51,323 nt of DNA from an uncultured Verrucomicrobiales bacterium (GTDB taxonomy: Bacteria > Verrucomicrobiota > Verrucomicrobiia > Verrucomicrobiales > Akkermansiaceae), in NCBI GenBank assembly GCA_937893015.1, contig CALBJX010000001.1:1-51323 (forward strand). The letters are read 5' to 3'. The notes below the pieces were generated by a model, which had not been told where the DNA came from, made no database searches, and saw only the letters and a program-made list of their open reading frames with translations. Positions 15,925 through 23,057 of this stretch are shown here, in pieces (position 1 is the stretch's first letter; every line of letters begins with the position of its first letter). The translations under genes and the position numbers were made by a program.

Positions 15925-16494
15925 ATGAACAACGCATGGATTGAACAGGAACTCACGGGCGTGGCGGATGGTTTTCGCGCACTGGCGACCATGGCCCCCG
16001 CGATTGCGGAGATTGCCGCCGCCTGCGCCGCCGCGCTGAAAGCCGGGCACAAGGTCATGTTCTGCGGCAACGGCGGTTCCGCGGCGGATTCCCAGCACCT
16101 CGCCGCCGAGCTGGTGGGCCGCTACAAGATGGAGCGCAAGGCCCTCAACTCCGTCGCCCTCACCACGGACACCTCCATCCTCACCGCCATCGGCAACGAC
16201 TACGGGTACGATGACGTCTTCCGCCGCCAAGTGGAAGGCATCGGCGGGGCAGGGGACGTGCTCATCGGCCTCTCCACCAGCGGCAACAGCCGCAACGTCC
16301 TCCTCGCCTTCGAACAGGCCAAGCAGCAGGGCATCACCACCGTGGCGCTCACGGGCGCGGGCGGCGGCAAGATGAAGGACGCCGCGGACCTCGCGCTCCC
16401 CGTCCCCGCCTCCGTCACCAACCACATCCAAGAGATGCACATCACCTGCGGCCACCTCATCTGCGAACTCGTGGAAAAGGAACTGTTTTCGTAA
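15925..16494 (+). CDS. gmhA: Sedoheptulose-7-phosphate isomerase
   Basis: A 189-residue SIS-domain enzyme that converts sedoheptulose 7-phosphate to D-glycero-D-manno-heptose 7-phosphate, the first step of LPS heptose synthesis. The family signatures FCGNGGSAADSQHLAAELVGRY, then GLSTSGNSRNVL and EMHITCGHLICELVE, are all present, and the length is standard. The start at 15925 (MNNAWIEQELTG) is ten bases after hldE; the frame stays open upstream inside hldE, but that is overlap only. The next gene, gmhB, follows after 72 bp that contain a heptamer repeat arm. Confidence 0.95.
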   Translation: MNNAWIEQELTGVADGFRALATMAPAIAEIAAACAAALKAGHKVMFCGNGGSAADSQHLAAELVGRYKMERKALNSVALTTDTSILTAIGNDYGYDDVFRRQVEGIGGAGDVLIGLSTSGNSRNVLLAFEQAKQQGITTVALTGAGGGKMKDAADLALPVPASVTNHIQEMHITCGHLICELVEKELFS

Positions 16495-16537
16495 CATTGT
16501 CCCTCATCCCTCAGCGGCGCAGCCGCACGAACTCTTA

Positions 16538-16568
16538 AATCGTACATCGTACATCGTACTTCGTACAT
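16538..16568. repeat. TCGTACA heptamer array abutting gmhB
   Basis: Four or so tandem 7-bp units (AATCGTACATCGTACATCG and on to TTCGTACATG) follow a GC-rich block, CAGCGGCGCAGCCGC (16511-16525). The layout matches the right half of the element at 23882-24101, without its terminal hairpin. The last unit supplies the first ATG of gmhB (16567). Confidence 0.65.
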
Positions 16569-17070
16569 GATGAAAAAGGCTCTTTTCCTCGATCGCGACG
16601 GCACCATCAACATCGACCGCCACTACGTCCACCGCGAGGAGGACTTCGAGTGGGTGCCGGGCATTGTGGAGCTTTGCCGCGCGGCGCAGGAGGCGGGCTA
16701 CGCGCTCATCGTCGTGACGAATCAGTCCGGCATCGAGCGCGGCTACTTCACGGAGGAAGTCTACGCAAACTTTACCGAATACATCAAACGCCGCTTCGAG
16801 GCAGAGGGGGTGCGGCTCACCGATGTGCTGCATTGCCCCTACCTGAACCACCCCGACCGCAAACCCGAACCCGGGCTCTTCCTGAAAGCACGCGACAAGT
16901 GGGGCGTGGATATGGAAAAATCCCTCTCGCTGGGTGATAAGCCGCGCGACGTGCAGGCGGGTGTCAACGCGGGCGTGGGCCGCAATTATCTGCTCGATGC
17001 CGCCGCCACGGACTGCTCCGGTGCCGCGGGCATCGTCGCCCGCCCCGAAGACCTCATTCCCTTGCTATAA
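16567..17070 (+). CDS. gmhB: D-glycero-D-manno-heptose 1,7-bisphosphate phosphatase
   Basis: A 167-residue HAD-superfamily phosphatase with LFLDRDGTIN (DxDGT nucleophile motif), VVTNQSGIERGYF, and CPYLNHPDRKPEPG close to the Cys-rich zinc site of the family, though several zinc Cys are not conserved. LSLGDKPRDVQAG is motif IV. It removes the 7-phosphate between the HldE kinase and adenylyltransferase steps. Two ATGs stand in tandem (16567 and 16570); the first arises from the heptamer repeat, so 16570 (MKKALFLDRDG) may be the true start. No Shine-Dalgarno sequence is visible. Twelve bases separate it from the heptosyltransferase gene. Confidence 0.9.
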   Translation: MMKKALFLDRDGTINIDRHYVHREEDFEWVPGIVELCRAAQEAGYALIVVTNQSGIERGYFTEEVYANFTEYIKRRFEAEGVRLTDVLHCPYLNHPDRKPEPGLFLKARDKWGVDMEKSLSLGDKPRDVQAGVNAGVGRNYLLDAAATDCSGAAGIVARPEDLIPLL

Positions 17071-17082
17071 GCTCACACGACC

Positions 17083-18003
17083 ATGGAAAAGATTCTCGTC
17101 ATTAAACACGGCGCACTCGGCGACTTCGTGCTGGAAATGGGTGCCATGTTCGACATCCGTAAAAAGCACCCCGAGGCCGAGCTCACCCTGCTCACCAACA
17201 AGGCCTTTGTGAACATGGGGCGCAAGATGGGCATTTTCACGAACTACATCGTGGACAACCGCGTCTCCTACTTCCGCATGAAGGAGACCTACGGCGTCCT
17301 GAAAGCCGTGGCGGACGGCGGGTTCAGCAAGATTTATGATTTGCAGGGCAGCGGGCGCAGCCGCAAAAAATATTTCGCCGTGCTGCGCTGGATGGTGCCG
17401 CACTCCTACGACTGGGTGGACTGCCGCTACGGCATCGTGCGGCACATCGAAAAGAAGGGCTCTTTCGGCTGCGGTTCCCTGAGCGTCGCCAAGGAGGAGA
17501 TGCACTGGACCCCCACCGACCTCTCCTTCCTGCACGGCGACAACGCCGAGCTCATCGAGAGCCTGCCGGAGAAATACGTGCTCATGATTTCCGGCTGCTC
17601 CCCCACGCACCCCTACAAACGCTGGCCTGTGGCGAATTTTTCGGCACTGGCGCAGAAGCTGGCGGAGCAGGGCATCTCCACCGTGCTCATCGGCACCAAT
17701 GCCGAGGCGGCGGAAATTAACGCCATTGCCGCCTCCACCCCGCTGGCGGTCAGCCTGCTGAACAAGACGGGCCTCATGGATGTGCCCGACCTCGCGCGCC
17801 GCGCCCTCGCCACCGTCGGCAACGACACCGGCCCCTCCCATATGGCGGCCATGGCGGGCGGCCCCACGATTGCCATCTACGACAACCGCACCCGCAACAG
17901 CGGCACCCGCGGCCCCAAATCCGTCAACCTCATCTCCGATTCCACCATCGACCTCATCACCGTGGACATGGTGTGGGAGCAGCTCGCCCCGCACCTCGGC
18001 TGA
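17083..18003 (+). CDS. Glycosyltransferase family 9 heptosyltransferase
   Basis: A 306-residue GT9 (GT-B fold) enzyme that would move heptose from ADP-heptose to the LPS inner core at the cytoplasmic face. Family marks: ILVIKHGALGDFVLEMGAM at the N-terminus (the HxGALGD loop), LMISGCSPTHPYKRWP in the donor domain, and the signature TVGNDTGPSHMAAMAGGPTIAIYD. Which heptosyltransferase step it performs cannot be told, so no symbol is given. It closes the heptose biosynthesis operon, 12 bp after gmhB and 30 bp before a GNAT gene. Confidence 0.9.
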   Translation: MEKILVIKHGALGDFVLEMGAMFDIRKKHPEAELTLLTNKAFVNMGRKMGIFTNYIVDNRVSYFRMKETYGVLKAVADGGFSKIYDLQGSGRSRKKYFAVLRWMVPHSYDWVDCRYGIVRHIEKKGSFGCGSLSVAKEEMHWTPTDLSFLHGDNAELIESLPEKYVLMISGCSPTHPYKRWPVANFSALAQKLAEQGISTVLIGTNAEAAEINAIAASTPLAVSLLNKTGLMDVPDLARRALATVGNDTGPSHMAAMAGGPTIAIYDNRTRNSGTRGPKSVNLISDSTIDLITVDMVWEQLAPHLG

Positions 18004-18033
18004 TTGTTTCACTCATTTCCTCCCCTTTCTGCC

Positions 18034-18519
18034 ATGACTGACATGCTCGTTCGTCTCTATGCCCTGCCCGACGGCGGTGCCGCCCGTGCCGCCCTCGCGG
18101 AGCAGGGGATAACCATCCGCCTCTGCAACCCCTTTGAGCGGCACATCGTCGCGGACTGGGTGGGCCGCTGCTTCAGCGCACGCTGGGTGGATGAATTCAA
18201 GGTGGCCATGGGGCATCAGCCCGTGGGCTGCGTCATTGCCACGCAGGGCGGCAAGCCCATCGGCTTTGCCTGCTACGACACGACGGCCCGCGGTTTCATC
18301 GGCCCCATGGGCGTGGACCCGGAGGTGCGCCAGGGCGGCATCGGTCGTGCCCTGCTCATCACCGCGGCGGAGCAGATGAAGGCTCTCGGCTATGCCTATG
18401 CCGTCATCGGCGGGGTGGGCCCCAAGGAATTTTACGCCAAGTGCGTGGGCGCAACGGAAATCAGCGGCTCCGACCCCGGAATTTATGCCGATATTCTGCC
18501 CGCTCTCCCGGCAAAATAA
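18034..18519 (+). CDS. GNAT family N-acetyltransferase
   Basis: A 161-residue GNAT-fold protein. The acetyl-CoA motif appears as MGVDPEVRQGGIGRALLIT (R/Q-x-x-G-x-G/A) around residues 91-109, with a preceding strand GFACYDTTARGFIGP. A C-terminal GPKEFYAKCVGATEI loop is typical of the fold. Substrate unknown. The start at 18034 (MTDMLVRLYALP) is preferred to an upstream ATG at 18004, which begins directly at the heptosyltransferase stop. It may be the last gene of the heptose operon and could modify a sugar amine, but no evidence fixes this. Confidence 0.8.
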   Translation: MTDMLVRLYALPDGGAARAALAEQGITIRLCNPFERHIVADWVGRCFSARWVDEFKVAMGHQPVGCVIATQGGKPIGFACYDTTARGFIGPMGVDPEVRQGGIGRALLITAAEQMKALGYAYAVIGGVGPKEFYAKCVGATEISGSDPGIYADILPALPAK

Positions 18520-18569
18520 GATGTGCCTGATTTTTTTTTGCGGAATTTGCAGAAACTTCACGCTTTACC

Positions 18570-18598
18570 TTGACAGCAGACAGAAATCCTGCTAACTT
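18570..18598 (+). promoter_or_regulatory. Predicted promoter of the Ser/Asp-repeat lipoprotein
   Basis: Perfect TTGACA (18570-18575), 17-bp spacer, TAACTT (18593-18598), ATG 28 bp downstream. An upstream T run (about 18530-18538) may end the previous transcript. Confidence 0.65.
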
Positions 18599-18625
18599 TC
18601 AGAACGTAGATTACCAAAAATTTTC

Positions 18626-19510
18626 ATGAAAAAGCTCCTCCTCCTCCCCGGTTGCGCCCTGCTGGCCCTCGGCGTGCTGACTTCCTGCCAGAAAGAAGAC
18701 AAGACGGCCCAGCAGCTCGCCGACGAGCTCACCGCCGAACTCCAGAAAGTGACGGACTACAAGACGGCTGAGGCCGCCGCTCCCCGTGTGGAAGCCCTCA
18801 ATAAGCGTTTCCAGGACGCCAGCGTCCGCACCTTCAGCCTCGGCAGCAACGCCCTGACGGACAGCAGCGTGAACGGCTATGCCGAATCCTGCGGCAATCT
18901 CGCCAAGGAAATCGGCCGCGTGCAGGCCAGCAAGCCCGTGAAGGAAGCTGACGGCGAGGTGGACGTAGACCTTCTCATTCAGGCTGTCGGCGTGGGCGCC
19001 GGGGCCGAGGCTTCCGCCCCCGCCAAGGAGCGCACCGCCAAGGGTAAGGCTTATCTGCAGAACGAGAACAACAAGGACAACAACAACATGCCCGATGTCC
19101 CCGCCTGCTACGGCTCCAAGGCTCTTGCTTCCGCGTTGAAGTACACCGCCGATGTCGCCGAGTTCCCCATGACCCGCATGGACTCCGACGGCGATGTGCC
19201 CGCCATCCCTGCTGCCGTGGAGCCTGCTGAGGACGACGAACCCGCCGCCGCTGAGACGGAGGACGAGACGCCCGCCGCTGACACCGCGGACAGCACCGCC
19301 GCGACCTCTTCCGACGACGAGGACGACACCACGCCCGCCGCCACCACCTCCGATGACGAGGACACCACGACCTCCTCTGACGACGAGGACACGACGTCCT
19401 CCGACGACGATGATACCACGAGCACTTCCTCCGATGACGACGACGACAGCTCCTCCTCCTCTTCCTCGGATGATGATGACGACGATGCCACCCTCGACAT
19501 CGACCTGTAA
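18626..19510 (+). CDS. Lipoprotein with a long Ser/Asp/Thr-rich repeat tail
   Basis: A 294-residue predicted lipoprotein: signal MKKLLLLPGCALLALGVLTSC with lipidated Cys near 21. The folded part (about residues 22-190) begins with a helical region (AQQLADELTAELQKV) and has two isolated Cys, in SCGNL and PACYG. From about residue 195 to the end the chain becomes low complexity and very acidic, with repeated SSDDED, TTSSDDED and SSSSSSDDDDDD blocks, much like the Ser-Asp stalks of staphylococcal Sdr adhesins, but here C-terminal and without an anchor. It could be a surface spacer, a metal-binding tail or a site of O-glycosylation; the function is unknown. It has its own promoter and terminator. 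Confidence 0.75.
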   Translation: MKKLLLLPGCALLALGVLTSCQKEDKTAQQLADELTAELQKVTDYKTAEAAAPRVEALNKRFQDASVRTFSLGSNALTDSSVNGYAESCGNLAKEIGRVQASKPVKEADGEVDVDLLIQAVGVGAGAEASAPAKERTAKGKAYLQNENNKDNNNMPDVPACYGSKALASALKYTADVAEFPMTRMDSDGDVPAIPAAVEPAEDDEPAAAETEDETPAADTADSTAATSSDDEDDTTPAATTSDDEDTTTSSDDEDTTSSDDDDTTSTSSDDDDDSSSSSSSDDDDDDATLDIDL

Positions 19511-19532
19511 AGCTCGCTGAACACGATTTTCT

Positions 19533-19567
19533 CAGCCGCAGCTCCTTCGGGTGGCTGCGGCTGTTTT
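19533..19567 (+). terminator. Terminator of the Ser/Asp-repeat lipoprotein
   Basis: Stem CAGCCGCAGC / GCTGCGGCTG with an 11-nt loop containing CTTCGG, followed by TTTTG. It lies only 11 bp before truA. Confidence 0.75.
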
Positions 19568-19577
19568 GTGAGACACC

Positions 19578-20381
19578 ATGCCCCGCTTCCTCTTCACCTG
19601 TGCGTATGACGGCTCGCCCTACCTCGGTTGGCAGAGTCAGCGCGGCGGCCGCACCATCCAAGATGTCATTGAGGCCGCTGCGGTGCGCATCCTGCACGCC
19701 CCGCTGCGCATCGCCGCCGCAGGCCGCACGGATGCGGGCGTGCATGCCCTCGCCCAGCGCTTCCATGCGGATATCCCCGACACCTGCCGCATGACGCCGC
19801 AGAACTGGCGGGACGCCCTCAACGCCCACCTCCCCGCCAGCATCCGCATCATGGCGGCGCAGGAGGTGCCCGCGGACTTCCACGCCCGCTTCAACGCCGT
19901 CGGCAAGCGGTACGACTACCTCATCTGCCGTGCCCCCGTGTTGCCGCCCTTCCTCGCGGGCCGCGCCTGGCACCTGCCGCACGCCTTCGATGCCGAGCTG
20001 TTGGCACAAGCACTCCGCGTCTATGAAGGCACGCACGACTTCCGCCGCTTCGCCGCCAAGCGCGGCAACGAGCCCGACAATCCCCCCGCCGATTTTTATC
20101 TGCGCACGATATGGAGCACCGAAGTCTGTGAAGAGCAGGGCGGCGACATCCTGCGCCTCCGCTTTCACGGCAACGGCTTTATGTACCGCATGGTGCGCCT
20201 CCTTGTCGGCACCGCCCACCAAGTCGCCCGCGGGCGCATGTCCCTCGCGGAGCTCGCCGCCCACCTCACCGCGCTCGACGCCCCCAAATCCCGCTTCTGC
20301 GCCCCCGCCGACGGGCTCATTCTTGATGAGGTGATGTACGCCGGACTTCCTTGTCAGGCTACGGAGTTATCCGATAAATGA
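19578..20381 (+). CDS. truA: tRNA pseudouridine(38-40) synthase
   Basis: A 267-residue TruA, which isomerises U38-U40 of the anticodon stem. The catalytic block is GRTDAGVHALAQ (Asp52), preceded by YDGSPYLGWQSQ and followed by FNAVGKRYDYLI and FRLRFHGNGFMYRMVRLLVGT (here LRLRFHGNGFMYRM), all standard. Length is normal. The ATG at 19578 comes 11 bp after a terminator hairpin, so its promoter is unclear. Its last codons and stop (TCCGATAAATGA) lie inside the end of the repeat element that begins about 20372, so insertion of that element probably set the present C-terminus (LSDK). Confidence 0.94.
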   Translation: MPRFLFTCAYDGSPYLGWQSQRGGRTIQDVIEAAAVRILHAPLRIAAAGRTDAGVHALAQRFHADIPDTCRMTPQNWRDALNAHLPASIRIMAAQEVPADFHARFNAVGKRYDYLICRAPVLPPFLAGRAWHLPHAFDAELLAQALRVYEGTHDFRRFAAKRGNEPDNPPADFYLRTIWSTEVCEEQGGDILRLRFHGNGFMYRMVRLLVGTAHQVARGRMSLAELAAHLTALDAPKSRFCAPADGLILDEVMYAGLPCQATELSDK

Positions 20382-20637
20382 GGATTTGTCGGGATGTACG
20401 ATTTACGATGTACGATGTACGAAGTCAAATTTAGGCGCGGCTGCGCCGCGCGAGGAAGAAGGACCAAGGACGCAAAGCGTGTATGAAAAGTCAGCCATTG
20501 ATGAACGCTTTGCGTCCTTGGTCCTTGCCCTTGCGAGCGTAGCGAGCGGAACTCAAACTTCGTACATCGTACTTCGTACATCGTACATCGTACATCGTAC
20601 ATCGTACTTCGTACATTCAGTTCGACAAATCCTTGTC
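20372..20637. repeat. Heptamer/hairpin element, copy A (full length)
   Basis: Order: terminal block CGATAAATGAGGATTTGTCG (20372-20391), heptamer array (GATGTACGATTTACGATG, 20393-20424), GC block GGCGCGGCTGCGCCGCGCG, a core with a perfect 20-bp stem (20461-20480 with 20505-20524, starting GGACCAAGGACGC), block GCGAGCGTAGCGAGCGGAAC, a second heptamer array (20559-20616), and the terminal block GTTCGACAAATCCTTGTC. Copy B at 23882-24101 is the same element in reverse orientation with a different core. No coding potential is evident, so it looks like a non-autonomous, MITE- or REPIN-like element. Confidence 0.8.
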
Positions 20638-20661
20638 TTTTCCTCTCCCTTGTGCTATCAT
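20633..20661 (+). promoter_or_regulatory. Predicted sialidase promoter using the repeat-element end
   Basis: TTGTCT (20633-20638), 17-bp spacer, TATCAT (20656-20661), then GCCGCC and ATG at 20668. The -35 lies within the terminal hairpin block of copy A. Leaderless geometry. Confidence 0.6.
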
Positions 20662-20667
20662 GCCGCC

Positions 20668-22668
20668 ATGTTACGAGCCTCCCTTTTCAGTCTGATGGTG
20701 TGCGGCCTCGCTTTCGCAACGGAAAGTTTTGAAGAGCTGCCCACGGGTGAGTTGAACCGCGCACTGGTGGAAGACGGCGAAATGATTGCCGAGCCGGAGC
20801 ATGCGGAAATCGTCAGTCACCACGCCCGCAGCGGCGCGAAGGCCCTGCATCTGCTGGGCGGCAAGAATAAGAGCGTGACGTTTGAATTGGCGGAAGCCCT
20901 GTCGCACGCCGCCCCGCTGGACTGCTATGTGCAGCGGTGGACGCGCCGCGGGAACTTCGTGCTCCGCCTCTCCGCCGCGGGTGCGGACGGCAAGATGAAG
21001 GAGCTCGCCAAGCTCACGAACGCCGCCGTCGGCAACTACGGCACACAGCTGAAAGCCATGCTGCCCGCGGGCACCAAGACCCTCCTCCTCACCGCCGATA
21101 CGGATGCTACGGGCGGTGTGCTGCTGGATGACCTCTGCCTCATGAGCGGCAAGATGGAGCTCCGCCGCGTGACCGCCGTGAACCCCGGTCCCTACCCCCT
21201 CATGAAGCGCGCCGCCGTCAACCCCGTGATGCGCCTGACGGCGGAGACCGAGGGCAGCGCCGAGCCGCAGGAAGTGCAGCAGGTGAAGCTGCATGTCAGC
21301 CCCGGCCTCATTAAGAATGTGACGCTGCGCAGCGGCAACGGCGAGGGCACGGACTTCGTCGGCTCCCACTGCTACGGCAGCGCCGCCCCCGCCGCGGACG
21401 GCAGCGTGACTATCGCCTGCAAGGGCCACCTCAACCCCGGCGAAACCCACATCTGGGTGGATGCCGAACCCGCCGCCGATGCCCCCGTGGGCGGCACCGC
21501 GAGCTTCCGCATCGACAGTGTGACCATCGACGGCAAGGAGACGCAGACCGCGTCGGAAACCGTCACGCAGCGCATCGGCTACCTCGTCTCCGTGCCCGGA
21601 GAGGGCGTGGGTAACCAGCCGGGCGGCGCCGCGCCGCGCCCCTGTGTTGCCTTCCGCATCCCCGGCCTCATCACCACCCGTTCGGGTGCGCTTGTGGGCT
21701 GCTTCGATGCCCGCTACAAGCACAGCGGCGACCTCTGCGCCGACATTGATGTGGCCGTGGTGCGCTCCGAAGACGGCGGTCAGACGTGGACGGACCCCGC
21801 TGTGGGCATGGACACGGGTGTCGGCACCGCCAACGGCTGCGGCGACCCCTGCATCGTGCAGGCCCCCGACGGCCGCCTGTGGATGCAGGCGCTCACCTGC
21901 CACTTCGACGGCGGCGCCTCGCTCGGCGTCTCCAAGGCAGGCTTCGATGAGAAACAGACGGGCCAGTGGTGCATGGTCACCAGCGATGACGACGGCAAGA
22001 CCTGGAGCAAGGACATCGTCAACCCCACGCGCAGCATCAAGAAGGAGGAATGGACCTGCATCCTTGCGGGGCCCGGTCGCGGCATCGTGACCAAGGCGGG
22101 CGTCATCGTCATCCCCGCGCAGATTTGGCAGAACGGCGCCGACCCCCGCTGCATGAGCACCCTCTGCACCTCCGCCGACGGCGGCAAGACATGGCAGTAC
22201 GGCACGGGCATCCCCCACGCCACCTCCGAATGTCAGGTGGTGGAGCTCAGCGACGGCTCCCTGATGCTCAACTGCCGCAACGAACGCCGCCAAGGCAAGC
22301 GCATCGTGTATGTGACGAAGGACCTCGGGCAGACATGGACGGCGCACGAGAGCAACAACAAGGCTCTCCAAGAGCCCACCTGTCAGGCTTCCCTCCTGCG
22401 CACGAAGGCGGGCCTTCTCCTCTTCTCCAACCCCAAGGCGGGCTCCCGCAGCCATATGACCATCCGCTTCTCGGCGAATGAAGGCAAGACGTGGAGCGAG
22501 GGCTATGAATACGACCGCCGCCACTGCTGGGGCTACTCCTGCCTCACCATGGTGGACGAGCACACCATCGGCGTCTTTTACGAGACGGGCCACGTCTCCA
22601 CCGCCAACGGCATGCACGGCATCGGCTTCCTCAAGCTCCCGCTGGAGGAAGTCCTGAAAGCCGAGTGA
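20668..22668 (+). CDS. Secreted exo-sialidase (GH33-like)
   Basis: A 666-residue secreted enzyme predicted to release terminal sialic acids from mucin-type glycans. Signal MLRASLFSLMVCGLAFA, then a beta-rich N-terminal region (about 20-310) likely to hold a carbohydrate-binding jelly roll and the sialidase N-domain, then a six-bladed propeller. The propeller starts with AFRIPGLITT (FRIP, Arg near residue 330) and has five Asp boxes of the form S-x-D/N-x-G-x-T-W near residues 366 (SEDGGQTW), 440, 501, 551 and 603. The start at 20668 is chosen over an open frame that runs through the repeat element, since the signal peptide begins here and the promoter is placed accordingly. It ends in a terminator family hairpin at 22722. 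Confidence 0.93.
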   Translation: MLRASLFSLMVCGLAFATESFEELPTGELNRALVEDGEMIAEPEHAEIVSHHARSGAKALHLLGGKNKSVTFELAEALSHAAPLDCYVQRWTRRGNFVLRLSAAGADGKMKELAKLTNAAVGNYGTQLKAMLPAGTKTLLLTADTDATGGVLLDDLCLMSGKMELRRVTAVNPGPYPLMKRAAVNPVMRLTAETEGSAEPQEVQQVKLHVSPGLIKNVTLRSGNGEGTDFVGSHCYGSAAPAADGSVTIACKGHLNPGETHIWVDAEPAADAPVGGTASFRIDSVTIDGKETQTASETVTQRIGYLVSVPGEGVGNQPGGAAPRPCVAFRIPGLITTRSGALVGCFDARYKHSGDLCADIDVAVVRSEDGGQTWTDPAVGMDTGVGTANGCGDPCIVQAPDGRLWMQALTCHFDGGASLGVSKAGFDEKQTGQWCMVTSDDDGKTWSKDIVNPTRSIKKEEWTCILAGPGRGIVTKAGVIVIPAQIWQNGADPRCMSTLCTSADGGKTWQYGTGIPHATSECQVVELSDGSLMLNCRNERRQGKRIVYVTKDLGQTWTAHESNNKALQEPTCQASLLRTKAGLLLFSNPKAGSRSHMTIRFSANEGKTWSEGYEYDRRHCWGYSCLTMVDEHTIGVFYETGHVSTANGMHGIGFLKLPLEEVLKAE

Positions 22669-22721
22669 GGAAGTACAAGTTACAAATGATGAATTCGTGC
22701 GCCTGACGGCGCCGGAAAGGG

Positions 22722-22757
22722 AAATGGTCTGACGCTGCGCGTCAGACCATTTTTTTG
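22722..22757 (+). terminator. Sialidase terminator (shared stem family)
   Basis: AAATGGTCTGACG / CGTCAGACCATTT with a short loop and seven T. The preceding TGCGCCTGACGGCGCCGGAAAGG block is nearly the same as the one before the terminator at 40425. Confidence 0.9.
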
Positions 22758-22771
22758 GGGGGCGGTTTGGG

Positions 22772-22792
22772 TACAGCATTTCAAATGCTGTA
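22772..22792. promoter_or_regulatory. Distal palindromic operator candidate
   Basis: Perfect palindrome TACAGCATTT-C-AAATGCTGTA centred on 22782. It is identical, except for its central base, to the one centred on 22950. Centre-to-centre distance is 168 bp. Confidence 0.6.
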
Positions 22793-22935
22793 GGCATCAA
22801 TGAAAGACGTAAAGTGTTGAATATGTGGTTCGGCGGTCCTTGTGCCGCTTTCGCGTATGGCGTACGCTCGATGCGTGTCCCCCTTCCACCCCATACTCTA
22901 ACGCGCATTTTCTCAACATTTTCCGCATATTTTTC

Positions 22936-22964
22936 TTGCTACAGCATTTGAAATGCTGTATACT
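22936..22964 (+). promoter_or_regulatory. Promoter with a palindromic operator filling its spacer
   Basis: -35 TTGCTA (22936-22941), 17-bp spacer, -10 TATACT (22959-22964). The palindrome TACAGCATTT-G-AAATGCTGTA (22940-22960) spans the entire spacer and overlaps both boxes, a classic repressor position. The start codon of the PEP-CTERM gene is about 93 bp downstream. The stretch 22793-22935 between the two palindromes holds no gene that I can support. Confidence 0.65.
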
Positions 22965-23057
22965 TCCGCCCGCAGGGGTGTGCGAAAGTTCCCTATCGCG
23001 CGAAAGGACTTCGCGTCTCTCTGCGACATTATCAATAATATACAATACTTAAGCACA

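Noticed and set aside
20559..20616. A CRISPR array made from the TCGTACA repeats
   Set aside because: The repeats are 7 bp in direct tandem with no spacers, and no cas gene is present.
20386..20667. N-terminal extension of the sialidase frame through repeat copy A
   Set aside because: It translates the heptamers as repeated TSYIVLRTSYIVH text and precedes a perfect signal peptide and a promoter, so the start at 20668 is used.
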